64,000 nt of DNA, from positions 4,792,001-4,856,000 of the forward strand of contig NZ_LT838813.1 of NCBI RefSeq assembly GCF_900176595.1, read 5' to 3'. Both the position numbers and the translations under genes were made by a program. How positions within the stretch are numbered: the stretch's first letter is position 1; each line of letters opens with the position of its first letter. The DNA comes from Aquiflexum balticum DSM 16537. Its GTDB lineage: Bacteria > Bacteroidota > Bacteroidia > Cytophagales > Cyclobacteriaceae. This document shows, in pieces, positions 25,029-33,094 of the stretch. The notes below the pieces were generated by a model, which did no database searches, was not told where the DNA came from, and worked only from the letters and a program-made list of their open reading frames with translations.

Positions 25029-27812
25029 TTAAATGTTAAACAGTGTTTTTTTCTTTTTAAAAAGTAAAATCATCAAACTGAAAACCAAAACAACTATAGC
25101 AATCCAAATAAAGCTGGTATAGTGGACACCTTCGCTTTCAGTAATATTTCCGGTCAGGATAATGTGGGCCCAAAAAGCCGGGTGGTGATACTGACTCATT
25201 TTTGGATCGTTTAATAGATCCAACTTTGACAAGCGAAGTGCCGAAGTGTAGGTTTCCCCCTTTTTCAAGTAATGGTAGAATCTTCCTGAGATATAGGCAG
25301 TGGCTTTATCTTCAGCTTTCCACAACGTCGTAATGATGTTTGGGCAGCCTGCAAATGCAAAAGCCCTGGAAATTCCCAAAATCCCTTCACTTTCACTCAA
25401 AGAACCTGTGTTTGTTTCACATGCACTCAAATAGACAAGAGAGGTATTGTCAAGGTTTAAGTTGTAAATCTCATGCGTAAAAAGCCTACTTTCTACATCC
25501 CCGGGATAAAAAACTATAAAAGCCTGATCGGGAACGGATGGGTCCGGGATGGCATGCGTAGCCAAATGGATGACATTGGCTCGGTCGGCGTCCTCAAGGA
25601 ATCTGGATTTTGTAGCGAAATCGTTCACGTAAATTATTCCCTCGATAGACCCTACCTCATCCGAAGAATAAGGCAAATCACTAAAATATAAACCATTATT
25701 GTCCCAATTATGGTTTTCAAAAGGAGCGAAACCAAGTTTATTTAAATTTTTGGAATTAGGGATTTTTTGAAATTCAACAAATTTTAATGAAAACTGCCGC
25801 GTAATTTCATGGGACTCAATTAAAAATCTACCTGATTTTGTTTCTAAACTCCCAAATGGCAAATCGGATAAATTTCCATGTGGAATAATCAATAGGCCTT
25901 CAAATTTCAATAATTGTTTATCAACAGGACCAAAAAGCTTATCGAACATTTCCCTTCCCAAATCTCCTTTTTTATACCTTTCCCCCACTTTATAGTTTCT
26001 GACCGAATTTTTATAGGCTTCAATTTTTTCTTTGAAATCTTTCTTTTCCCCTAAATCAAAAAATGAAAGATTTTCCTTATCCATAGAAAAAAGATAGAGG
26101 TTGTTTTTGGCTTCAAAGAAAGCAGTCAAAAAAGTCTTATCGTTTAAGATTTCTTTTTGGAAATAAGGAATATTAAAATTCCTTGATTGCATCTTTCCGC
26201 TCAAATACTGAGGGAAATCATTGAACCGATCTTGAAGTCTTGACAGTTCAAGTCTTTCATCTATCAGTAGATTTTGCAACTCCTGCCTTGCTTTATCATC
26301 GGATTCCTGAAGAATCTTTTGTTGAATTTGAGAAATGGAAAATTTCAGGTCCCTTTCAATTTGGATCAAATCCTTTGGAATATCAGAATCAAGTTTAACC
26401 TGTCTCTCATTTAAGCTATAATCCAACCCTGTGGCCTTACTGTTTTCTGCCCATTCAAACGCCTTCTCCAGAAACTCTCTGTCGTTTGAATTTTGGTATT
26501 GATCCACTAAAAAACCAACCGCCTCTTGGTAACTTTCCAAAACAAAATCTCCAAAAAATACCCTGGCATCGTCATTATCATAGTAATTGCTGACGTTGTT
26601 TGCAATCTCAAAGGCTGATTGATAGGTGGCTACGGCCGTCTCCCTGTAACTTGGATTATTTTCCTTATTTGCCAAAACTGCAAAGGCTTTTGCTTTTCCT
26701 GTCAAAGCTTTGAAGAGAGAGAAAGATTCAAAACCAAAAGTATAATCGAGCGGGTTGGAAAAAATACTTTTATCATCAAATAGTCCGTCGATTTGGATGA
26801 TCGCCTGATGAAAATATCCGGCTGATCCCTCAAAATCCCCGGATTCAAATGTAATCTCTCCCAATAAATTATGGGTTGAACCTAGGCGGAAATCACTTGC
26901 CCCATTGTTCAATGCCTCATTGCTTTTCAGAAAACCAATTAAAATATTTTTTGCTTCTACATATTTCTTTTTTTGGAAATAAACTTCTGCCTGTTGGTTT
27001 TTATAATCATATCTATTTTGGAATTCAGGTGATATCTTATTGAGGTAAAATAAAGCAGAATCCGGTAATTTTTTTTCCAGAAATATCCCGGCTATTTGGG
27101 AATTGGTCCTATCCTGATTTATCCCGAATCTTAAAAGATCTTTGTAAATCAACAATGCTGAATCTGCCTTCTGAAGATTTACCAGAGAAGACCCGATGTT
27201 GTTCAAAAAACTATAAAGCGCATATTGATAATAAGGATCAAGATTCTCAAAGGATTCTTCACCGATGGTCAGGTTTTTAGCTTTTGAAAAATAATTAATT
27301 GCCTGATTATAATTTCCTGAAGCAAAATATATGACTCCCAAAGAGTTAAATAGTCTTGAAGATTCATTCTTTGATTCTTTGGCTGCAAGCAGCCTTTCCG
27401 CTTCTTCAAGAAAAATAATACTGCTATCCGCCTTGCTTAGTAAATAATAAGTTTCTCCCAAAAAAAGATTGGAACCGAAAAAAATTGAATCCTGACTTGA
27501 ACTACCTCCCCTGAATTCAAGTGCATTTTTATAATATTTTATAGCTTCCTGAAGCTTTCCACCTATAAGGTTTAGACTTCCCAACTTTTCATAAATATCC
27601 ACCAACACCTTGGTTTCCAACTCGGAGGATGATGGATTATCAATGATTTCCTTTAAATATGCAAGAGTTAGGCTGTCGGTATAATCTGTGGGTTCGTCTG
27701 ATTCGTATAAGGCAATGGCTTGCTCATATTTTTTTATGAGCACATCCTGCGAAACTGCTGAAGAGTCCTGAAAAAAGATTCCCAGAAAGAATATCAGCCA
27801 TATTAAATGCAT
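25029..27812 (-). CDS. Secreted, membrane-anchored TPR-CHAT (caspase-like) protein
   Basis: The 927-residue protein starts with a signal peptide (residues 1-19), followed by many TPR-like helical pairs (about 25-450, for example GNYNQAINYFSKAKNL). The CHAT domain occupies about 600-890. Its catalytic dyad is His753 (HLATHA) and Cys798 (YLSACET), with the conserved SLVYLSACE and SEGILGISRAFAFAGC surroundings. A C-terminal membrane segment (about 903-920) ends in KKKKTLFNI. So the protease-like domain faces the periplasm, anchored at its C-terminus. CHAT proteins are caspase-family peptidases, some activated by partner binding or RNA-guided complexes. Neighbours are two acidic lipoproteins and an ECF sigma pair. 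Substrate and trigger are unknown. Confidence 0.88.
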   Translation of the reverse strand: MHLIWLIFFLGIFFQDSSAVSQDVLIKKYEQAIALYESDEPTDYTDSLTLAYLKEIIDNPSSSELETKVLVDIYEKLGSLNLIGGKLQEAIKYYKNALEFRGGSSSQDSIFFGSNLFLGETYYLLSKADSSIIFLEEAERLLAAKESKNESSRLFNSLGVIYFASGNYNQAINYFSKAKNLTIGEESFENLDPYYQYALYSFLNNIGSSLVNLQKADSALLIYKDLLRFGINQDRTNSQIAGIFLEKKLPDSALFYLNKISPEFQNRYDYKNQQAEVYFQKKKYVEAKNILIGFLKSNEALNNGASDFRLGSTHNLLGEITFESGDFEGSAGYFHQAIIQIDGLFDDKSIFSNPLDYTFGFESFSLFKALTGKAKAFAVLANKENNPSYRETAVATYQSAFEIANNVSNYYDNDDARVFFGDFVLESYQEAVGFLVDQYQNSNDREFLEKAFEWAENSKATGLDYSLNERQVKLDSDIPKDLIQIERDLKFSISQIQQKILQESDDKARQELQNLLIDERLELSRLQDRFNDFPQYLSGKMQSRNFNIPYFQKEILNDKTFLTAFFEAKNNLYLFSMDKENLSFFDLGEKKDFKEKIEAYKNSVRNYKVGERYKKGDLGREMFDKLFGPVDKQLLKFEGLLIIPHGNLSDLPFGSLETKSGRFLIESHEITRQFSLKFVEFQKIPNSKNLNKLGFAPFENHNWDNNGLYFSDLPYSSDEVGSIEGIIYVNDFATKSRFLEDADRANVIHLATHAIPDPSVPDQAFIVFYPGDVESRLFTHEIYNLNLDNTSLVYLSACETNTGSLSESEGILGISRAFAFAGCPNIITTLWKAEDKATAYISGRFYHYLKKGETYTSALRLSKLDLLNDPKMSQYHHPAFWAHIILTGNITESEGVHYTSFIWIAIVVLVFSLMILLFKKKKTLFNI

Positions 27813-27854
27813 TGATAAATCAGGTTAAATTCAATGCAATGATAACCAAATTAA

Positions 27855-28766
27855 TTATCTTCTGGCAACAACTAGTAAGTAAGGAGGTCTCGGTTTGGTT
27901 CTTGGATTATCTGCCATAACTCTGGCGTAATCGGAAAATGGGTTTTGGTAAGGAAGATTCAGAATTTGATTATTCTTTTCAGTCATTTCATCCAACAAGC
28001 TTTGGGGAATATCCGCAGTAGTTTCAAAATAATAGATACGGATATCGATACTGTTTAAGGCGCTTCCACTATTGTCTGCCAGTCGGTAATACAATTTGAA
28101 ATCTTCAAAATCACCGTTTAAGGGATTTTCTCCCAATGCACCGGACTCAATGCTTTCTTGTAGGTCAATCTCACCTGAATCATCGTCAATGGAAACACCA
28201 AAGTCTTCCAATTTTGTGCCACCTGGACCTTCTACATCAAATTCGCAATCGTCGTCATCGATATCATCATCTTCATCATCATCCTCACAGGGGGTGGAAG
28301 CCAATGGATCGCCATTGAATATGGGAACGGCAAACCTTTGATTTTCTTCTAAAATATAAATAGCATCCAAATAATTGACCCCTGAAATAGTAAAGAATGT
28401 TGAACACTCCGGTGCACCGTTAGTAGGTCTGAAAGTGATCTTATATTTTAGACCGGATTCGCTTTTATTCACATCAATTTCACCCGTGAGGCTATCCAAA
28501 ACCAATCCCTCCGGAACAGCTTCAAAGGTCCCCGATAATTTTTTTGTAGGTTGTAATAAATTTTCGTTTTCTATATTGATATGGATCAAGGTGTCTGAAT
28601 AGGCAAAATCTCCACAATTAAAAGTAGTTCCTGTCGAACCTAAAAGCTGCTCTGAGCCATTTGAATTTCCATCTGGATCCTCATCCTTGACACAAGCATT
28701 GGAGAGAGATGCAACAATGCCCAAAATCAATAAAAATTCAATTTTAAAATCTTTAAGTTTTTGCAT
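27855..28766 (-). CDS. Lipoprotein with a cysteine-flanked acidic loop
   Basis: The 303-residue protein has a lipoprotein signal with the modified Cys at about residue 25 (SLSNAC). In the middle, Cys160 and Cys174 flank 13 residues that are all Asp or Glu except one Ile, a possible calcium-binding disulfide-closed loop. The first half contains a cadherin/Ig-like strand pattern (LPEGLVLDSLTGEIDVNKSESG), as in putative-Ig and gliding-type Bacteroidota proteins. It ends in TKPRPPYLLVVARR. It is transcribed on the same strand as the CHAT gene, 42 bases upstream of it, so the two probably form an operon in which this lipoprotein comes first. I do not recognise the family. Confidence 0.6.
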   Translation of the reverse strand: MQKLKDFKIEFLLILGIVASLSNACVKDEDPDGNSNGSEQLLGSTGTTFNCGDFAYSDTLIHINIENENLLQPTKKLSGTFEAVPEGLVLDSLTGEIDVNKSESGLKYKITFRPTNGAPECSTFFTISGVNYLDAIYILEENQRFAVPIFNGDPLASTPCEDDDEDDDIDDDDCEFDVEGPGGTKLEDFGVSIDDDSGEIDLQESIESGALGENPLNGDFEDFKLYYRLADNSGSALNSIDIRIYYFETTADIPQSLLDEMTEKNNQILNLPYQNPFSDYARVMADNPRTKPRPPYLLVVARR

Positions 28767-29115
28767 AAATAAATGCCTTAAATGAATGTTGTAATATGCT
28801 TTTATAGTTCTACGCTCCTTTGCCAGTGACCCAATATCTTATTTCAAGCAAGACGGAAGACCGAAGTCAGAAGACCGAAGTACTGGACAATTTAGGGTCC
28901 TGCCATGAATTATATAGAATTTCAATTTTACTGGCATCATTGCGTACATACATGGATGCTTTTTATTGAAAGATTCGAAGTTCAATCATTGATAATTCTT
29001 TTTAACCGCAAAATCAATGCCTCTGGTTCAGAATTTTTAATTTTTATCCTACGCATTTAAATAAAATCCACCTTCACGCCTGTTAGTCGAACCAAAATGG
29101 ATTTATGTAACCGCA
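28767..29115. other. Intergenic region with degenerate satellite
   Basis: About 350 bases of spacer. It holds a short degenerate repeat of the AAGACCGAAGTC type at 28850-28882 (listed separately) and no open frame worth calling. Confidence 0.5.
28850..28882. repeat. Degenerate short tandem repeat (AAGACCGAAGT units)
   Basis: AGACGG-AAGACCGAAGTC-AGAAGACCGAAGT: the word AGACCGAAGT occurs twice within about 25 bases, with a related word before. It resembles the AAGACxxAAGxC type array at 49784-49835. Confidence 0.55.
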
Positions 29116-29940
29116 CTACTTAAAAATATTTAATATGACTCCGATTAAAACCAATGCCATACCCAAAAATACTACCAAACTGTATGTCTCCCCGAATACA
29201 AAAAACCCAAATACCAGCGCATAAATTATCCCTATATAACTCAGGCTAGCCACTTTTGAAAGTTGTGCGTTTTGGTAAGCCAATGTCATAAAGTATTGGG
29301 CGAATTGTGTCAATAAACCTACTGCCAACAGACTGACCCAATCCCAACCCGTAGGCAAAACCCATAAATAATAGGTTGCAATCGCGGCAATGGGAATGGT
29401 TATTAAGGGAAAATAAAACATGATGACCAAGGGATGCTCTGAATTTTTCAACTTTCTGATCACATTATAGGCCACTCCCATAGCAAGCGATGCGATCAAA
29501 GCAATACTCAGATCAAAGGTGGATATCCTGGGATCAAATCCTTCAATGACGATAACACCAAGAAAAGAAACACCAAAATATAAAAACTGCCTGGCCTGTA
29601 CTTTTTCCTTAACGATAAATATACCCAAGATGGTAGTAAAAACCGGAGCAAGGTAATTCAAGGTAACTGCACTGGCCAAAGGGATATTCTGCAACGTATA
29701 AAAAAATGCCATCAATCCAACTGAACCGGCTACTCCTCTAATGATAAGGAGTTTTTTATTGGAACCAAGAACCGGAACATTTTCTTTCTTCAATAAAATA
29801 TAGGTCAAAACCAAACTGAATACCGAGCGGAACAAAATAATCTCGATAGCGGGAATATGCGGTATCAATTTAACCGATACATTCATCAGGGAAAATAAAA
29901 ACCCCGCCAAAAGCATGTGCTGAACACTTTTATTATTCAA
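29116..29940 (-). CDS. EamA/DMT family transporter
   Basis: The 274-residue protein has about ten membrane segments in two EamA repeats (residues about 5-135 and 145-270). Family features include IPHIPAIEIILFRSVFSLVLTYI near the start and GFFVFGETYS near residue 245. It is an inner-membrane exporter of metabolites such as amino acids or nucleotide-type compounds; the substrate cannot be predicted. It stands alone, with divergent spacing to the peroxiredoxin gene. Confidence 0.86.
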   Translation of the reverse strand: MNNKSVQHMLLAGFLFSLMNVSVKLIPHIPAIEIILFRSVFSLVLTYILLKKENVPVLGSNKKLLIIRGVAGSVGLMAFFYTLQNIPLASAVTLNYLAPVFTTILGIFIVKEKVQARQFLYFGVSFLGVIVIEGFDPRISTFDLSIALIASLAMGVAYNVIRKLKNSEHPLVIMFYFPLITIPIAAIATYYLWVLPTGWDWVSLLAVGLLTQFAQYFMTLAYQNAQLSKVASLSYIGIIYALVFGFFVFGETYSLVVFLGMALVLIGVILNIFK

Positions 29941-30117
29941 AATCCGAGTTGATCAAGATTCAAAACTAAGCGAAAAATAATTGTAAAAGGATTCAATCTT
30001 GTAAATTAAACCTGTTTTAGAAAATTTTCATAAACAATTCGGCTTCCTAAATGTATCATTAGCGTAAGTGATTTCAGTAAAGGTTAAATCTAGCAACTTC
30101 CTTACCGGCACGTTGGT

Positions 30118-30147
30118 CGTAAATCTAAAATCTTAAATCTTAAATCT
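30118..30147. repeat. Short AAATCTTA-type simple repeat before the peroxiredoxin gene
   Basis: AAATCTAAAATCTTAAATCT followed by TAAATCT: three to four degenerate copies of AAATCTTA run up to 4 bases before the ATG at 30151, replacing the usual leader and Shine-Dalgarno region. A related fragment, GAAATCTAAAGTCT, lies just past the small membrane protein near 20172. Confidence 0.5.
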
Positions 30148-30150
30148 CCC

Positions 30151-30600
30151 ATGGCAATGAAAACAGGAAAAAAAGCACCTGACTTTACCTTACCTTCCAC
30201 AAGTGGAAAAGATTTCACCTTATCCAAAGAATGTAAAGGCAAAGCATGTATTATTTATTTTTATCCCAAAGATTTCACCAAAGTCTGTACAGCTGAGGCC
30301 TGTGATTTCAGAGATCAGTTTGCCGCATTCAGGGATTTGGACATACCGGTATTAGGGATTAGCAGGGATGACATGGCCACACACTTGCGATTCAAAAAAG
30401 AGTACAAGTTGCCCTTCGAATTGCTCAGTGATGAGAAGGGAAATGTATGCAATGCCTATGATGCCCTAATACCATTGATCAGAGTCCCAAAAAGAATCAC
30501 CTATTTCATCGATCAAGATCATATCATTCAAGGTGTCTTTTCAGATATGTTTGAATCTAAGAAACATGTGGAGGAAATGATAAAGTTGATAAAACCGTAA
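30151..30600 (+). CDS. bcp: Peroxiredoxin (BCP/AhpC-TSA type)
   Basis: This 149-residue thioredoxin-fold peroxidase carries the peroxidatic motif PxxxTxxC (residues 39-46: P39, T43, C46) and a resolving-type Cys at 51 (TAEAC), the arrangement of BCP/PrxQ enzymes. It reduces hydroperoxides, probably with thioredoxin. MAMKTGK leaves the first ATG at 30151 or a second at 30157. A simple repeat replaces the usual leader directly upstream, and a hairpin terminator follows. Confidence 0.92.
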   Translation: MAMKTGKKAPDFTLPSTSGKDFTLSKECKGKACIIYFYPKDFTKVCTAEACDFRDQFAAFRDLDIPVLGISRDDMATHLRFKKEYKLPFELLSDEKGNVCNAYDALIPLIRVPKRITYFIDQDHIIQGVFSDMFESKKHVEEMIKLIKP

Positions 30601-30672
30601 AATCTAGTGTTTATTTTGAACAATTAGTTAAAAAGTGTAACTGATAATTAGAAAACACTTAGAAAAAAGAAT

Positions 30673-30704
30673 ATCCTCCAAGCAAAAGCTTGAAGGATTG
30701 TTTT
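30673..30704 (+). terminator. Hairpin terminator after the peroxiredoxin gene
   Basis: ATCCTCCAAGC (30673-30683) pairs with GCTTGAAGGAT (30688-30698) with one mismatch, a four-A loop and TGTTTT behind it. Confidence 0.6.
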
Positions 30705-30866
30705 ATGGAATTGAAAAGAAGTAAACCTTATATGGCTGACCATTTATCCAGGTAATATCCAATCTTCCATTCCAAGTTACAGATTCTAAAAATGATCTTG
30801 AATACCATTGGGAAAATTAACTTTTTTGATTGCTTGAAATTTATATTGGATTATCATAAGTTGATC

Positions 30867-31421
30867 TTAGTGATTTTCAATTAAATCTTTACAGGAGCCA
30901 GTTGTATAGATTTGAACACCTAAACCCTCTATATTTTTTTCTTTTTTTGACCATTCATTACTGTTTACAAGAATCAAAGTTTTATCAAATAAATCAGAGT
31001 CATTTTTAAACCAATAAGTAAATGGAATATCTTTCTCTTCAAGAATTAAGATTGTATTTTGATTAAGCATTCTTTTATCTATCCAATAAGTGTCATTTCC
31101 CATGGGTGGTCCAGGGTGATGAATAAATTTTAACTCAATACAAGAGTCTTGGAGATTCAAATATTTTTTTTTGAATATCTTATCAATAAATCCAACATTT
31201 CTGAATTTCCACTTTTTTAAACTTTTTTCAACTTCTAAATGATCAAAATCAAGAATAATTATCACTGTGTCTTGAGGATTGGCTCGCTCATAATAACTGA
31301 TATTAAAATCCTCAATACGGTTTTTAGATTTAACTGTAACTTGACAAATTCCATCAGTAACAATTACAATAAAACATATTATCAAAACAAATATTCGGTT
31401 AGTTGCAATTTTTTGTTCCAT
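30867..31421 (-). CDS. Secreted partner-type protein overlapping a zincin fragment
   Basis: The 184-residue product from the ATG at 31421 has a signal-peptide-like start (MEQKIATNRIFVLIICFI). The start at 31421 is chosen because a longer frame to 31448 lies inside the upstream gene. The body is beta-rich with paired motifs DTVIIILDFDHLEVEK and NTILILEEKDIPF. No similarity to the 202-residue protein at 32486-33094 is evident, yet it holds the same place: directly downstream of a zincin frame and overlapping it by 23 bases. That arrangement suggests a cognate partner of the zincin. I do not recognise the family. Confidence 0.5.
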   Translation of the reverse strand: MEQKIATNRIFVLIICFIVIVTDGICQVTVKSKNRIEDFNISYYERANPQDTVIIILDFDHLEVEKSLKKWKFRNVGFIDKIFKKKYLNLQDSCIELKFIHHPGPPMGNDTYWIDKRMLNQNTILILEEKDIPFTYWFKNDSDLFDKTLILVNSNEWSKKEKNIEGLGVQIYTTGSCKDLIENH

Positions 31422-31877
31422 ATTTTGCTTTGTCAATGTGGAAATCAATTTCGTCTTTTTGTTCTTTTGTTTTATTCTTCCAACCTTTCACTTCTTCATA
31501 TTTAAGTCCTTCCCAGGCTAATCCTTTATAAAAATCTTTAGGAATTCCAGTTGGATAAGCAAATGTTGTCAAAAAATTATTCAAGTTTGAATACCCCAAT
31601 TGAAGATGGATTTGTTCGAGCATATCTGCCATCCGATCTACCCAGAAGTTTGCCATATAATTATGATGACTATCATTATCACCAACATATATACTTGTAT
31701 ATGCTTCGAAAGTTTCTCTAAAATCCAATTCCTTTGCAGTGAGATTGGATGCGTTAATGGCTCTATACATCTCGGCATGTATCATCTCATGGACAATAGT
31801 CTAGCTACTTCCAAAGATGATCTATTTATATTTGCTTCGTTGAAAGTAATCTCTATTGGCTGATTAGGCCCTCTATA
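31399..31877 (-). pseudogene. Zincin metallopeptidase C-terminal module, truncated and frameshifted
   Basis: The readable C-terminal part, from an ATG at 31785, contains the second half of a zinc site. Upstream, another frame reads PNQPIEITFNEANINRSSL then EVAR. Joining the frames with one added base near 31800 gives ARTIVHEMIHAEMYRAI, a full HExxH motif. The following DSHHNYMANFW matches DVHHNLF of the intact protein at 33087-34292, so these are paralogues, also sharing KGLAWEGL/KDMAWGGL. The N-terminal part is missing: the frame is cut by a TGA at 31878-31880 at a junction with the adjacent lipoprotein relic. It is a broken copy unless the one-base indel is a sequencing error. Confidence 0.65.
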
Positions 31878-32171
31878 TCAACATAAGAGTAATTGGGAAT
31901 AGTGCTTCCAGTTGCCGTAATCCTTTTTGTAAACAGAAAAATAGGGGACTTCATCTGAAATGTACAAGAATGTATACCTGTATCCTTGCAAGAAGACAGG
32001 TTTTGAGAAGTGGTAGATGGCTAAGGGTTTCAATTTCGATTTCCCATCATAAAGTTCAGCCTCTTCAAGCAATTTCTAGCTTAGAAAACCTCTTTTCATT
32101 CCTTTTACCCTTTACTTGTTTGAAAACAAAAAAAAGATAAAAGCAACACAATAAATATGATTACTTGACAT
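31878..32171 (-). pseudogene. Relic of a small lipoprotein, paralogue of the 32486-33094 gene
   Basis: One frame from an ATG at 32171 reads a hydrophobic signal (MSSNHIYCVAFIFFLFSNK), then a TAA, a second stop, and finally LLEEAELYDGKSK with SKPVFLQGYRYTFLYI, SVYKK and GNW. The last part matches the C-terminus of the intact protein at 32486-33094 (SKPVFLQGYRYAFLYI ... SVYKK ... GNW), and bases near 31990 and 32600 are nearly identical. About 100 residues in the middle are lost. The zincin fragment follows directly at the stop codon, in the same frame. Confidence 0.65.
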
Positions 32172-32207
32172 CTATTTGGACTGGAAATTGAGTTTCTTTA
32201 TTTTTTA

Positions 32208-32439
32208 TTTTTCAAAACCATTTCTAGAAGCTCTACAAGATTAGAAGGATTCCTCTTAACTATTTCAGAGAAATTTACCCATATACTATAACCTAATTAA
32301 TTAGAGTAATAATCCTGGTCATCATAATCACATAAATCACATGTACCACCTTGTATTACTTCAACGGAATTTCCAATAGCTCTTTCTAATTTCTCAATTT
32401 TAAAAAATTCCGTAAATCTATAAAAATATTAGGATGCAT
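32208..32439 (-). pseudogene. Degraded small gene with a frameshift and an in-frame stop
   Basis: From an ATG at 32439 the frame reads MHPNIFIDLRNFLK. After a shift in the T/A-run near 32400 it continues IEKLERAIGNSVEVIQGG, CDLCDYDD and DYYSN, a TAA at 32297-32299, then LGYSIWVNFSEIV and NLVELLEMVLKNKK to a final TAA. The coding-like composition across the shift and the stop indicates a decayed gene. The family is not recognised. It sits between the intact lipoprotein and the lipoprotein relic, inside the zincin island. Confidence 0.5.
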
Positions 32440-32485
32440 TGGGTTTTTATAATGGAATTAATGTTGGTCGATGGTAAATAAATGG

Positions 32486-33094
32486 TTATTTCAATCGAAA
32501 AGTGACCATTAAAAATAGTTCCCAATTGCCATTTATTTTCTTATATACAGAGATGTCCCCTCCTCCTTCAATATATAAAAAGGCGTATCTATATCCTTGT
32601 AAGAAGACAGGTTTAGAAATCGTCTTATACTCCTTGTATTTTCTCAAGGCAATATCTAGATCAACTATCTCTGGTTCGCTAAGATGATTATAGTAAGCAT
32701 CCAATATACTATCATACCGATCCTTATCTGAAGAAAGATGTACTCCTTCAGGAAACATCTCCGTTCGGAACCTGAAGGGTTTTCTACCATCACTGCAAAT
32801 AAGTTCGGCATCATCTTTAGAAAAGATATCTCGTATATCCACCGAACCAAAGTGATTAGGAAAATTTCGCTCCAAGTTAAGTATAGCTTCCCCAGTACAT
32901 GTATCTTGTCCCGAAATAGTCCAATCCATTAGAGCATCCTCAAAGACAATGATCTTTCGACCAGCGTCCAATTCCTTTTGGAATACAGCAGTCATCAGGG
33001 ATTTGATCTCTCGCTCCTCCCTCGATGAGCAGCTCAGACATATTAAACTGACTATTCCGATGATTATGAAAATGTAAGCTCTCATTTCAATCAC
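32486..33094 (-). CDS. Small lipoprotein, putative zincin partner
   Basis: The 202-residue protein has a hydrophobic signal ending at CLSCSS (residues 21-24), probably a lipoprotein anchor; an alternative ATG is three codons downstream. The mature part is helical then beta-rich, ending SKPVFLQGYRY ... FLYI ... SVYKK ... GNW, the segment repeated in the relic at 31878-32171. Its start overlaps the stop of the zincin gene by 8 bases, so the two are translated together. The inference is that it is a partner or immunity-type protein of the zincin; no direct functional evidence exists. Confidence 0.6.
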   Translation of the reverse strand: MIEMRAYIFIIIGIVSLICLSCSSREEREIKSLMTAVFQKELDAGRKIIVFEDALMDWTISGQDTCTGEAILNLERNFPNHFGSVDIRDIFSKDDAELICSDGRKPFRFRTEMFPEGVHLSSDKDRYDSILDAYYNHLSEPEIVDLDIALRKYKEYKTISKPVFLQGYRYAFLYIEGGGDISVYKKINGNWELFLMVTFRLK

